From the NCBI GenBank assembly GCA_004195635.1, contig PSPT01000019.1, forward strand, positions 1 through 42,955: a stretch of 42,955 bases of DNA. Direction: 5' to 3'. Numbering within the stretch: the stretch's first letter is position 1; every line of letters begins with the position of its first letter. The stretch comes from Methanobacteriota archaeon. Lineage in GTDB: Archaea > Thermoplasmatota > Poseidoniia > Poseidoniales > Poseidoniaceae. The position numbers and the translations under genes were made by a program. The notes under the pieces were generated by a model. That model ran no database searches, had not been told where the DNA came from, and saw nothing but the letters and a program-made list of their open reading frames with translations. Below, in pieces: positions 26,578 to 33,930 of the stretch.

Positions 26578-27993
26578 ATGGGAGAAGAAGCGCCCTTGCT
26601 CTTGTGCAAGGGTCTTGAAGTGCGGAGAGGATTACGCACTATCCTAAAAAATGTTGATTTGAAAGTCGCCGAAGGCGAAGTCGTTGTACTCCGAGGCGAC
26701 AACGGCTGCGGTAAATCAACCCTTCTTGAAACCGCAGCCGGCATTAGAATGCTCCGCAAAGGCACTGTATCCCATAGAACCGCTGAAGGTGAAATTGCAA
26801 TCATTAGAAATTCTCATGGCCACAGAGAAATAGTCAGTCCATTTGGGCTTACTTTGCAAAAATTAGCATTATGCGGCGACGAATTAGTAATTGAAAGACT
26901 AGAATTAGCGCTAAGAGTAGCGGGATTTGAATCAAAGGACGAAGAAGTTCAACAATTAATTCAAGAGACAATGGAAAGATGGGGTCTTGAACATCGAAAA
27001 AATGATCGGATTGCTTGGTTGTCTGGAGGCTTGGCGCGAAGAGTTTCAATTCTCGCCGGATTATTGCCTGCGATAGGAGCCAATAAACCCACTTTGTTTT
27101 TACTTGATGAACCGGATAGCGGTTTGGATGACAAGGGGATAAAAATACTTGCAAAAACAATATCGGAATTGTCTGAAAAGGGACATGGTGCACTTGTTGC
27201 AACTCATAATGAAATAATAGGAGATGTTGCAACTCGTACTATTGAGTGGGAAAATGATAAACCAAATACCACCGAAGTTGACTATAAAGTTCCAACCAAA
27301 AAACTGAGTTCTACTTCGAAATCAATCCGTTTGCACACCTCTACTATACGAGCTGAATCAAAATGGGTTTCAGTGCTTGACAGACGAACTTGGGGGAGTT
27401 TTTCATCAGCAGGAATTGCCGGTTTAGTTGCACTATTACTCGTATTATCATTTAATCTAAAGATGAGTGAAAACACGCGAGAATGGAATACTTTACTTGT
27501 ATTTATGCCGGCAATGGTCATGGGGCTGATTCCACCTCAATCTCTCAATTGGGCATCTGAAAATGGCGGCCTAGATTGGTGGGATGCGATGTCTGCAGGT
27601 AATACTCCAATGGGTAATCCGATACTGCAACGATTAATTGGCGGCGTGATAACATTAATTGCAATTATCATATTCAAGTATGAATGGGAAGTACAGATTA
27701 ATTCAATAGCAGTATATCTATTAATGGCGGCATTGGCAATATTGCTTGTAATATTGAATACAAACATTGTTGTTGCCCAGCGCCGACTTGTCAATTCACT
27801 TGAACGGTCAAATGCTTTACTTTTCAACCTCTTTTTACCTCTGTTAATCTACCCTTTCATCCTATTTACCAACGGTATTGCTCAATTTCTTGGTAATGAA
27901 AATCCGGTTCTTGGCGATCTTCAAAATACCCTTGCAGGCATAGCGATATTCTATTGTATCTATTTGGCTCTAAGACTGCTAAAACCTCAGTGA
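26578..27993 (+). CDS. ccmAB: Fused cytochrome c maturation ABC transporter CcmA-CcmB
   Basis: One ORF joins the ATPase and the membrane subunit of the system I haem-export complex. Residues 1-225 are the ATPase: Walker A LRGDNGCGKSTLL, signature WLSGGLARRVSIL, Walker B LFLLDEPDSGLDD and a switch His in VATHNE. Residues about 275-470 hold six hydrophobic helices with CcmB-like features. In most organisms ccmA and ccmB are separate genes. ATG 26578 is chosen because family similarity starts at PLLLCKGLEVRRG; the frame is open further upstream to 26431. CcmC and a CcmD-like protein follow directly, so this is a cytochrome c maturation operon. Other Ccm subunits (E, F, G, H) are not in this window. 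Confidence 0.85.
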   Translation: MGEEAPLLLCKGLEVRRGLRTILKNVDLKVAEGEVVVLRGDNGCGKSTLLETAAGIRMLRKGTVSHRTAEGEIAIIRNSHGHREIVSPFGLTLQKLALCGDELVIERLELALRVAGFESKDEEVQQLIQETMERWGLEHRKNDRIAWLSGGLARRVSILAGLLPAIGANKPTLFLLDEPDSGLDDKGIKILAKTISELSEKGHGALVATHNEIIGDVATRTIEWENDKPNTTEVDYKVPTKKLSSTSKSIRLHTSTIRAESKWVSVLDRRTWGSFSSAGIAGLVALLLVLSFNLKMSENTREWNTLLVFMPAMVMGLIPPQSLNWASENGGLDWWDAMSAGNTPMGNPILQRLIGGVITLIAIIIFKYEWEVQINSIAVYLLMAALAILLVILNTNIVVAQRRLVNSLERSNALLFNLFLPLLIYPFILFTNGIAQFLGNENPVLGDLQNTLAGIAIFYCIYLALRLLKPQ

Positions 27994-28032
27994 GTTGTTA
28001 TTGAAATACAAAAAAGCAGTGGGGGTGATAAT

Positions 28033-28746
28033 ATTAGCGAATTAATACGAACATCCGATAAAATCCTTCTTTCTCTTGGTGGATTGATGACATTATCAAC
28101 GCTAATCCTCGCCTGGACATATGCGCCTTCTGTTGATACTGACGCCATGAATGCACCTAATGCGCAAAAAATATTCTATTGGCACGTGCCCTCTGCATGG
28201 TCATCTTTCTTGGCTTTTACAACTCTCTTTATCGGCTCATTGGCATGGTTTTGGAAAAGAAGTGAATGGGGCTGGAAATGGCATTGTGCAGGAGCAGAAG
28301 TTGGATTATTATTTGGCCTAATGGTCATCACAAGTGGCCCAATTTGGGGGCAAGCAGAATGGGAAAGAGCATGGGATTGGACCGATGTCAGACTCAACAC
28401 TTACCTCATATTAACTGCACTTTCTGCATTCTTAGTACTCGGCAGACGGAGCCAACCTGATGGAGAAGATACTCGAGATACATTCGCAGCAGTTGGCCTG
28501 TTTGGATTTGTTTTAGTCCCACTAACGGCAGTGGCATCTACCCTTTGGCAACGTTCACACCCTGGTGCCGTAGTCATCGGAAATGACGGCGGAATGGCAC
28601 AAGAGATGGCTCAAGTATTCCTTTTCGGATTACTTGCCTTTTCATTTTTGAGTGTAGGAATGCTTCGTTTGCATATCCATATTGTTGGAATTGAAATTGA
28701 ACTTGAGCAGAAAATGACTGAATTTGATGACAAGGTGGTTGAATGA
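28033..28746 (+). CDS. ccmC: Cytochrome c maturation protein CcmC (haem-handling)
   Basis: Six-helix membrane protein of the haem-handling family. It carries the tryptophan-rich WWD-type segment IWGQAEWERAWDWTDVRL (about residue 100) and the flanking histidines FYWHVPSAW and QRSHPGAVV. CcmC takes haem for loading onto CcmE on the outer membrane face. The first canonical start (TTG 28084 or ATG 28087) would cut into helix 1. The frame is open upstream to ccmAB, and an SD-like GGGGGTGAT (28021-28029) precedes ATT 28033, which would add SELIRTSDKILLSLGG, as expected of CcmC N-termini. A non-AUG start is therefore proposed; the alternative is 28087. The 3' end overlaps the next gene by 4 bp (ATGA). 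Confidence 0.85.
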   Translation: MSELIRTSDKILLSLGGLMTLSTLILAWTYAPSVDTDAMNAPNAQKIFYWHVPSAWSSFLAFTTLFIGSLAWFWKRSEWGWKWHCAGAEVGLLFGLMVITSGPIWGQAEWERAWDWTDVRLNTYLILTALSAFLVLGRRSQPDGEDTRDTFAAVGLFGFVLVPLTAVASTLWQRSHPGAVVIGNDGGMAQEMAQVFLFGLLAFSFLSVGMLRLHIHIVGIEIELEQKMTEFDDKVVE

Positions 28747-28910
28747 ACGATATTTACTACCTTTATGGTGCCTATGGAATAATGATTTCCCTCTATGCTA
28801 TGTGGGCAAAGCAAATGTTTGGACGAACAAAGGAGTTGTCTGAAAGATTGAATACTGCTGCCTCAATAAGCAAATCTCAATTAGACATTGAGGATGATTG
28901 CGCTGAATAA
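28743..28910 (+). CDS. ccmD: CcmD-like small membrane protein (55 aa)
   Basis: 55-codon ORF whose ATG (28743) overlaps the ccmC stop as ATGA. The product begins MNDIYYLYGAYGIMISLYAM, a short N-terminus followed by one membrane helix, then a basic and acidic tail (KQMFGRTKELSERL). CcmD is a tiny single-helix protein that releases haem-bound CcmE, and it characteristically lies directly after ccmC. The identification rests on size, single helix, Tyr-rich start and gene order, as CcmD sequences are poorly conserved. Confidence 0.72.
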   Translation: MNDIYYLYGAYGIMISLYAMWAKQMFGRTKELSERLNTAASISKSQLDIEDDCAE

Positions 28911-28971
28911 TTGAATAATAATTGAGCCACAGGTTGAAAACCAACGGGCCAACCGACAAATTGGTGAGAGG

Positions 28972-30048
28972 ATGGATTTAGGGGGCGAATTCTGTATTAC
29001 CTGCGGAGCAGAACCGCCTCTCTTCTATGACCGAATGTGCAAAAAATGTACTTTGTTAAGGGTAACACCAATCGTAGTTCCTGAAACTGTTCAACACTTC
29101 CAATGTGCTCGCTGTGGCCTTCACGAAGTAGGAGGTCGTTGGGTGGATTTACCTCTTGAAGAGTTGTACGAAGACATTCTCAGTCGTGTGTTAGAAGTCC
29201 ATGATGAAGTATCGGGATTGGATTTCGGCCTAGCCGCTGAAATAATCGATGACCGCAATACCCGCCTTTACTTGCAATTTAGTGGTGAAGTAAGTGGAAT
29301 TCCATTTGATGAAAAACATCAATTACTCGCTCGTCGTTCAAACTCAGTCTGCATAACCTGCGGCCGGATTGCCGGAAATTACTACGAGGCTACAGTTCAA
29401 TTGCGCTCTGCAGGGAGAAAACTCAACGAAGATGAATTAGCAACATTACGTGCTAGCCTAAGCTCATTACTTGCAGAAATGCCACCCGACCCAATGTTTT
29501 TCATTAACTCGGAAAACTCGGTAGTTGGAGGATATGATGTAATTCTTGGTTCAAAGGGGCTGGCCCGAAGTTGGTCTAGATATTTGGTGCGCAATTGGGG
29601 AGGGCAAATCAAGGAAACTAACTCCGTAGTTGGTATGAAAGATGGCATGGATGTCACTAGATTAACCGTACTTTATCGTAAACCGGGATACGACATTGGA
29701 GATGTAGTTCGTTGGAGAAAAAATTTGTGGCGAATTGGCTCTTGGACTGGAGATGGTGCCATGGTAATGCGAATAAATCGGGCAGAAAGAACTGGAGCAT
29801 CATGGCGAGATTTGGAAAAATTATCGGTTCAAGCAACATTAAGTGAACAATTTTTTGTTGATCTAATAACTCAAGATTCTTCAGTTGGCGAATTCTTAGA
29901 CCCTGAGAAATGGACCCCCGTCAGTATTAGCCTGCCTTATGACCATACAGGGAACAGGATAAAAGTCGCAAAGGTTGATGATGAATGGGTTGCTTTGCCG
30001 CATTTATCAGTTGATGATAAGGAGGAGCATGATGTCAAACTGGCTTAA
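28972..30048 (+). CDS. NMD3-family 60S/50S ribosome assembly factor
   Basis: Protein of 358 residues with the NMD3 N-terminal zinc-binding region: CITCGAEPP, then MCKKC, then CARCGLHEVGGRW. A CITCGRIAGNYYEATVQLR segment (about residue 130), characteristic of NMD3, is followed by a C-terminal beta-rich part. NMD3 in eukaryotes exports the large ribosomal subunit; archaeal homologues are thought to act in large-subunit maturation. The start is ATG 28972 with GGTGAGAGG immediately upstream. It overlaps the next gene by 17 bp, so translation is coupled. Confidence 0.92.
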   Translation: MDLGGEFCITCGAEPPLFYDRMCKKCTLLRVTPIVVPETVQHFQCARCGLHEVGGRWVDLPLEELYEDILSRVLEVHDEVSGLDFGLAAEIIDDRNTRLYLQFSGEVSGIPFDEKHQLLARRSNSVCITCGRIAGNYYEATVQLRSAGRKLNEDELATLRASLSSLLAEMPPDPMFFINSENSVVGGYDVILGSKGLARSWSRYLVRNWGGQIKETNSVVGMKDGMDVTRLTVLYRKPGYDIGDVVRWRKNLWRIGSWTGDGAMVMRINRAERTGASWRDLEKLSVQATLSEQFFVDLITQDSSVGEFLDPEKWTPVSISLPYDHTGNRIKVAKVDDEWVALPHLSVDDKEEHDVKLA

Positions 30049-31105
30049 ATTAGCAGAGTCACTTGACTCCGAAAATATGCTTGGCTTTTTACGCTCATTT
30101 GCAGATGATTGTGCTTCTTCATTTTTCCGAATTGACCCGAAGCACCACCCATGGATTTCACAAATAAAAGCGGTTGATTGGCGCTCTTGGATGTGCGTAG
30201 GAATGGGAGGCTCAGCAGCAGGTGCATCTTTCCTTTCAGACCTCGCTGGAGCGAATGGAACAACCCCTGTTCATGTGCACCGAAACTATGGGCTACCTTC
30301 ATGGTGGGAGCCAAAAATGCTGGTTGTTGCTACCTCTTACTCGGGGAATACAGAGGAAACTATTCACGCGGTTGAACTGGCACTGGCTGCCGGTGGAACC
30401 GTTATTGTCATTAGTTCAGGAGGAACTCTTGCTGGACTATGTGAGATTCACGATAAAGCCCACTTAGTCCTTGTACCAGGTGGGCAACCACCTCGCTCTG
30501 CTTTTGGCCATCTTTTTGGCTCACTTATGTCACTTGGATGGGCTTTGGATTTATTGCCAAAGCCTGAAGAAGGAAAACTAGTTGGAATGATAAATCGTTT
30601 GCGAGAACATTCTCTTAAAGCAGACTTTACCATTCACCCAGACAATGACATTGCTCATCTTGCATTTGGTCTAAAAGAACGTCCAATTGCAGTCATTGCA
30701 AGTATGGAGATGGCCGGTGCTGGCGACCGATTCCGAAATCAAATGAATGAAAATGCCGCAAGATATGCAAGAGTTGCGATTCTTCCAGAAATGAATCACA
30801 ATGAAATTGTCGCTTGGGGCGATGAAAGCGATAAGGACCCTGATTCAGAGGAACAAGGGCTGATCATGTTGGCGTGGAGCGGAATGAATCCGCAAGTAGC
30901 TAAGCGGATGAATTGGTTCACTGAGCATTTGCTAACAGAAGCCGCTTGGAAAATAGATTGTGAAGGTGAATCGTTGCTTGAAGCAATGCTGCATGCTTGT
31001 ATTGATATGGATTGGTTATCCTGCGCATTGGGCCTTCTAAATGATAAGGACCCAAGTTCAATTGGACCAATTATTCAACTCAAGGAACACCTAAGTAATT
31101 CCTAA
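30032..31105 (+). CDS. Bifunctional phosphoglucose/phosphomannose isomerase
   Basis: SIS-family isomerase of the archaeal/bacterial PGI-PMI type (357 aa) that interconverts glucose-6-phosphate, mannose-6-phosphate and fructose-6-phosphate in the cytoplasm. The two sugar-phosphate-binding loops are GMGGSAAGASF (about residue 56) and SYSGNTEETIHA (about residue 96). The catalytic Glu/His region lies near LPEMNHNEIVAWG (about residue 252). Its product fructose-6-phosphate is the substrate of GlmS, which is encoded in this window. The start is ATG 30032 (MSNWLKL) with GGAGG at 30021-30025; ATG 30029 is equally possible. The start overlaps the nmd3 end. Confidence 0.93.
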   Translation: MSNWLKLAESLDSENMLGFLRSFADDCASSFFRIDPKHHPWISQIKAVDWRSWMCVGMGGSAAGASFLSDLAGANGTTPVHVHRNYGLPSWWEPKMLVVATSYSGNTEETIHAVELALAAGGTVIVISSGGTLAGLCEIHDKAHLVLVPGGQPPRSAFGHLFGSLMSLGWALDLLPKPEEGKLVGMINRLREHSLKADFTIHPDNDIAHLAFGLKERPIAVIASMEMAGAGDRFRNQMNENAARYARVAILPEMNHNEIVAWGDESDKDPDSEEQGLIMLAWSGMNPQVAKRMNWFTEHLLTEAAWKIDCEGESLLEAMLHACIDMDWLSCALGLLNDKDPSSIGPIIQLKEHLSNS

Positions 31106-31151
31106 AAAAGCAAGAATCAACTCAAACAACTAGTTTGAGAAATGGAGGATT

Positions 31152-31475
31152 TTATTCCTCTTCCTTATTGTTCATTTCACCAGTGCCTTCCATATGGATT
31201 TTGATGCAACTAACATTTGAAGTTCCCGAACCATCTCGGCGTTCAACTTGCTCAGTAGAAATCGATACATCATGAATTACCATCTCCGGTAATGTTCCGG
31301 CGATAATACCGGCGCGGCGGCGGCAAACTTCAGCCACGTCAACTGCCATCTGAATACTTCGTCCTCGGGCAACTAAGCGGATGTTACGGTCACCTGAACC
31401 CATTGCGTTACAAACTGCACCCACGTATGCGTGCAGCCTTTTTTTGCCGATGAAAATGTCGCGAATCTCAGTCAC
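31152..31475 (-). CDS. albA: Alba-family DNA/RNA-binding chromatin protein
   Basis: 107-residue Alba. The hallmark IFIGKKRLHAYV near the N-terminus contains the acetylatable/DNA-contact lysines, followed by ARGRSIQMAVDVAEVCRRR (the conserved ARGxxIxxAVD helix) and a C-terminal beta strand ending in an acidic tail (GEMNNKEEE). Alba dimers coat DNA or bind RNA in archaea. The start is GTG 31475, and no ATG gives the conserved N-terminus. The acidic tail of about 15 residues is longer than in most Alba proteins. It is divergent from the tRNA-Gly promoter. Confidence 0.93.
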   Translation of the reverse strand: MTEIRDIFIGKKRLHAYVGAVCNAMGSGDRNIRLVARGRSIQMAVDVAEVCRRRAGIIAGTLPEMVIHDVSISTEQVERRDGSGTSNVSCIKIHMEGTGEMNNKEEE

Positions 31476-31566
31476 AATAAGTTCCCCATTGACTTACCTG
31501 TGCTTGCGAAGGCTCATGAAGGTTCAGTTCCATAATACCCCCCCCATAATTCACTTCCGACAAGCG

Positions 31567-31572
31567 TTTATA
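31567..31572 (+). promoter_or_regulatory. TATA box of tRNA-Gly
   Basis: TTTATA lies about 26-31 bp before the first base of the tRNA (31598). This is the expected box A spacing for an archaeal tRNA promoter. Confidence 0.65.
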
Positions 31573-31597
31573 CCCCCTTCCATTGGGGGGCTTGTCT

Positions 31598-31669
31598 GCG
31601 GGAGTAGTGTAGTGGTTATCACCGGGCGTTGCCAACGCCTGAACCCGAGTTCAACTCTCGGCTCTCGCA
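31598..31669 (+). tRNA. tRNA-Gly (anticodon GCC)
   Basis: All arms fold. The acceptor is GCGGGAG with CTCTCGC (one G-T pair), and the D arm is GTG...CAC. The anticodon stem is GGGCG/CGCCT with loop TTGCCAA, giving anticodon GCC at 31631-31633. The T stem is CCGAG/CTCGG with loop TTCAACT. The discriminator base is A (31669). The 3' CCA is not encoded (the next bases are CTCCA). There is no intron. A short T run at 31682-31686 may end the transcript, inside the convergent gene's 3' end. Confidence 0.95.
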
Positions 31670-31676
31670 CTCCAGT

Positions 31677-32528
31677 CTATCGTTTTTGCTTGATTTTCCC
31701 AAGGTTTGGCTCAATTTGTGAAATGGATGACTGTCTCCAGCGTAGGTAAGAATATGCTGGAATTGAGGTTGTAATTACTGCACTGAACCAACAGATTAGA
31801 GTCCCCAGAATTATCCCATTTACTGGTAAAGCCCACGGTGCAATAAGCGAATACACGGCAACCGAAGACCCCCCTAGCATCATGGGCCCTGCTGCTCCTG
31901 TTGGAACATCAGAGCCTTGAGCCATCCATAGTGCCACCATTGTTGTCAAGAAAATTGCTGGGAATACTGAGGCTAGGCCAGCAATGATTGGCTGACCCAT
32001 ACTGGATAATTGGACTGCGATTCCTATCGCAGTTGCAGCAGCTAATCCGCGCATAAGTAGGACTTTCTTAGTCACAGAATTCTTTCCTTTGGGGGCTTTT
32101 TGCGGAATCCAAGTCATCCATATTCCAAGACCAAGTAATGCAAATAATCCAACAATACCGACCATGCTTTCAGAAAAATAATTGAGCGCTTGCGTTAATG
32201 AAACCGTCATCAAAATAGCTAGGATTGACCAGAATGCTAGAGAAACAACTGTCATTTGAGCAAGAGTCACTCCTTCTTTCATCCTAGGAAAAACAACCCA
32301 AGATGCAACGAAAAGAGCGTTGAGCAACATCCAAAACGGAATCAGTGACATACTGGTTGCGAGATCTTCTGAGCCACCTTCGATATACATACCAATGGTT
32401 GCTGGAACAATGGTTGTGGGAAGAGTACCAAGTATTCCGCCAATTATGCCACCCCATTTCTCAATGGCTACAGTGACTAGAATTGCCACTATGCCAGCGA
32501 ATAAAGCAGCTAGAAGTACAGAGTACAC
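31677..32528 (-). CDS. Polytopic membrane protein with internal duplication (283 aa)
   Basis: I do not recognise a named family. The protein is very hydrophobic with about eight to nine helices. Two similar Gly/Pro segments mark the halves: GGIIGGILGTLPTTIVP near residue 26 and GQPIIAGLASVFPAIFLTT near residue 182. Each leads into a helix, suggesting an internal repeat as in small transporters (inference). The start is GTG 32528; the next in-frame ATG is well inside helix 2. It is convergent with tRNA-Gly, and the 290-bp region upstream is non-coding. Confidence 0.72.
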   Translation of the reverse strand: MYSVLLAALFAGIVAILVTVAIEKWGGIIGGILGTLPTTIVPATIGMYIEGGSEDLATSMSLIPFWMLLNALFVASWVVFPRMKEGVTLAQMTVVSLAFWSILAILMTVSLTQALNYFSESMVGIVGLFALLGLGIWMTWIPQKAPKGKNSVTKKVLLMRGLAAATAIGIAVQLSSMGQPIIAGLASVFPAIFLTTMVALWMAQGSDVPTGAAGPMMLGGSSVAVYSLIAPWALPVNGIILGTLICWFSAVITTSIPAYSYLRWRQSSISQIEPNLGKIKQKR

Positions 32529-32818
32529 TAACTACTTCGAAATGCATTACCTGTATTATTGTTGTTAACAATTCAAATGAAACGATTCAGGCGAGGGATG
32601 ACCAAAATCAGGGTTCATCCGAATATCCATTGCAAAGTTAATGGCAAATCGAAGATTAGCAGTGGGTCTTTTCATTGGCTAGCGTATGAAGCGCATTACT
32701 CGGATATGCAAGTAGGGTTAGTTTCTATTCATAATGAATGATGGCGTATTATTATCTCTTTTTTTGATAATTTTTTTTCGCCAAAAGAAACAAAAGGGAG
32801 GGCAGCCTACGACTTGTC
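32529..32818. promoter_or_regulatory. Non-coding divergent spacer
   Basis: No convincing gene is present. It holds two long T runs (T7 and T8 around 32758-32778) shortly before the plus-strand surface gene at 32819, and must contain promoters for both divergent genes. I see no clear TATA at standard spacing. A 60-codon ORF in it is unsupported. Confidence 0.4.
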
Positions 32819-33745
32819 ATGCAGAAAAAAAGTGTAGTAGTAATTGCCGTCCTGTTCATCATACAATCAATGTCAGCCAGCCTATTAGAAATACCATCTC
32901 AACCCGATATTGATACCTTGCAAGGACCTGTTCTTGAAACAGGGGCTCGTAACAACACCTCTGGAGAGTTCATGGCATTCAGTCAAAGCATGTCGGGGAA
33001 CAATACCACTTACACACTCGGGGCATACAACCTCACAAGCAATACAACTTACCAAATCAACCACACTTACAGTGGCAACGGTGCTTGGAATGGCCTAGGC
33101 TTCACACCTCAAGGAAATACAAGTTGGGTATTTTCTATTGACTACTCGGGATTAAACACTGGGTGCTACAATTTCACTGCTTTAATGTGGGAACAAAGCA
33201 CATGGACACTAATTCAGAATTCCACTTGGACGTTTGCAATAAACATGAACTTAACAGATTGTTTTGGTTCTCCCCCTCCACCTGGTGGCAATAACTCTTC
33301 GGAATGGCTCATGGGTTGGACCAATTCACAAATATACAATTCATCTAATGCAATTGACCTCAACTGGAGTGCTGGTGACCTTGTTACGAACAACATTACC
33401 TACAATGTTTCTGTAGATGTGTATGGGGTAGTAAACAATAATACAACTATTGTTTGGTCTAATTTTACAACATTCAATGCAACTTCAAATTCAACCTCAG
33501 GCACATTCCAGATCCCATCAAATACATTGTCATTAGGTTGCTACTATGCTTCATTTGAACTCTCAGATAATGATGATGGAATGGTGTTTGACTATGATGG
33601 AGTCAACTTAACTCATATGAATGGCTCATGGGTTGGACCAATGGCTCATGGAATTCACAAATATTCAACTCATCTAATTCAATTGGCCTCAACTGGAGTG
33701 CTGGAAGCCTTGCTACAAACAATATTACCTACAATGTTTCAGTAG
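32819..33745 (+). CDS. Asn/Thr-rich surface protein, N-terminal part (frameshifted)
   Basis: Start of a secreted protein: signal peptide MQKKSVVVIAVLFIIQSMSA, then beta-sandwich-like modules dense in N-x-S/T glycosylation sequons (NNTSGEF, GNNTTYTL, NLTSNTTYQ). Module 2 (about residues 160-260) is followed by a near-copy in another reading frame. From about 33602 this frame leaves the coding pattern (VNLTHMNGSWVGPMAHGIHK) and runs to a stop at 33745. The real product presumably continues in the frame of the following entry, so the two entries are one gene broken by one base. Either this is a true pseudogene or phase switch, or a base is missing in the sequence. Confidence 0.8.
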   Translation: MQKKSVVVIAVLFIIQSMSASLLEIPSQPDIDTLQGPVLETGARNNTSGEFMAFSQSMSGNNTTYTLGAYNLTSNTTYQINHTYSGNGAWNGLGFTPQGNTSWVFSIDYSGLNTGCYNFTALMWEQSTWTLIQNSTWTFAINMNLTDCFGSPPPPGGNNSSEWLMGWTNSQIYNSSNAIDLNWSAGDLVTNNITYNVSVDVYGVVNNNTTIVWSNFTTFNATSNSTSGTFQIPSNTLSLGCYYASFELSDNDDGMVFDYDGVNLTHMNGSWVGPMAHGIHKYSTHLIQLASTGVLEALLQTILPTMFQ

Positions 33746-33930
33746 ATGTGTATGGAATGGTAAACAATAACACAACCATTGTTTGGTCGGACTCTATTAC
33801 ATTCAATCCAACTTCAAATTCAACCTCAGGTGCATTCCAGATCCCACCAAATACATTGTCATTAGGTTGCTACTATGCTTCATTTGAACTCTCAGATAAT
33901 GATGATGGAATGGTGTTTGACTATGATGGA
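33303..33930 (+). repeat. Tandem duplication (about 310-bp units, offset 329 bp) in the surface gene
   Basis: Bases 33303-33601 and 33621-33930 are highly similar, with an almost perfect match over their last 120 bases (CATTGTCATTAGGTTGCTAC onward). The offset is 317 bp at the left end and 329 bp after a 12-bp in-frame insertion (GGCTCATGGAAT) in copy 2. Neither is a multiple of three, which accounts for the frame break. Confidence 0.92.

Noticed and set aside
32559-32741. 60-codon plus-strand ORF in the spacer before the split surface gene
   Set aside because: No ribosome binding site, no family resemblance and basic random-looking composition. A non-coding spacer is more likely.
32755-32782. 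T-run terminator
   Set aside because: The T runs lie on the plus strand with no plus-strand gene ending upstream (the neighbour is on the minus strand). They are probably part of the AT-rich promoter area.
33303-33930. CRISPR-like repeats or a mobile element
   Set aside because: There are only two long copies, both coding and modular, with no spacers, terminal inverted repeats or transposase.
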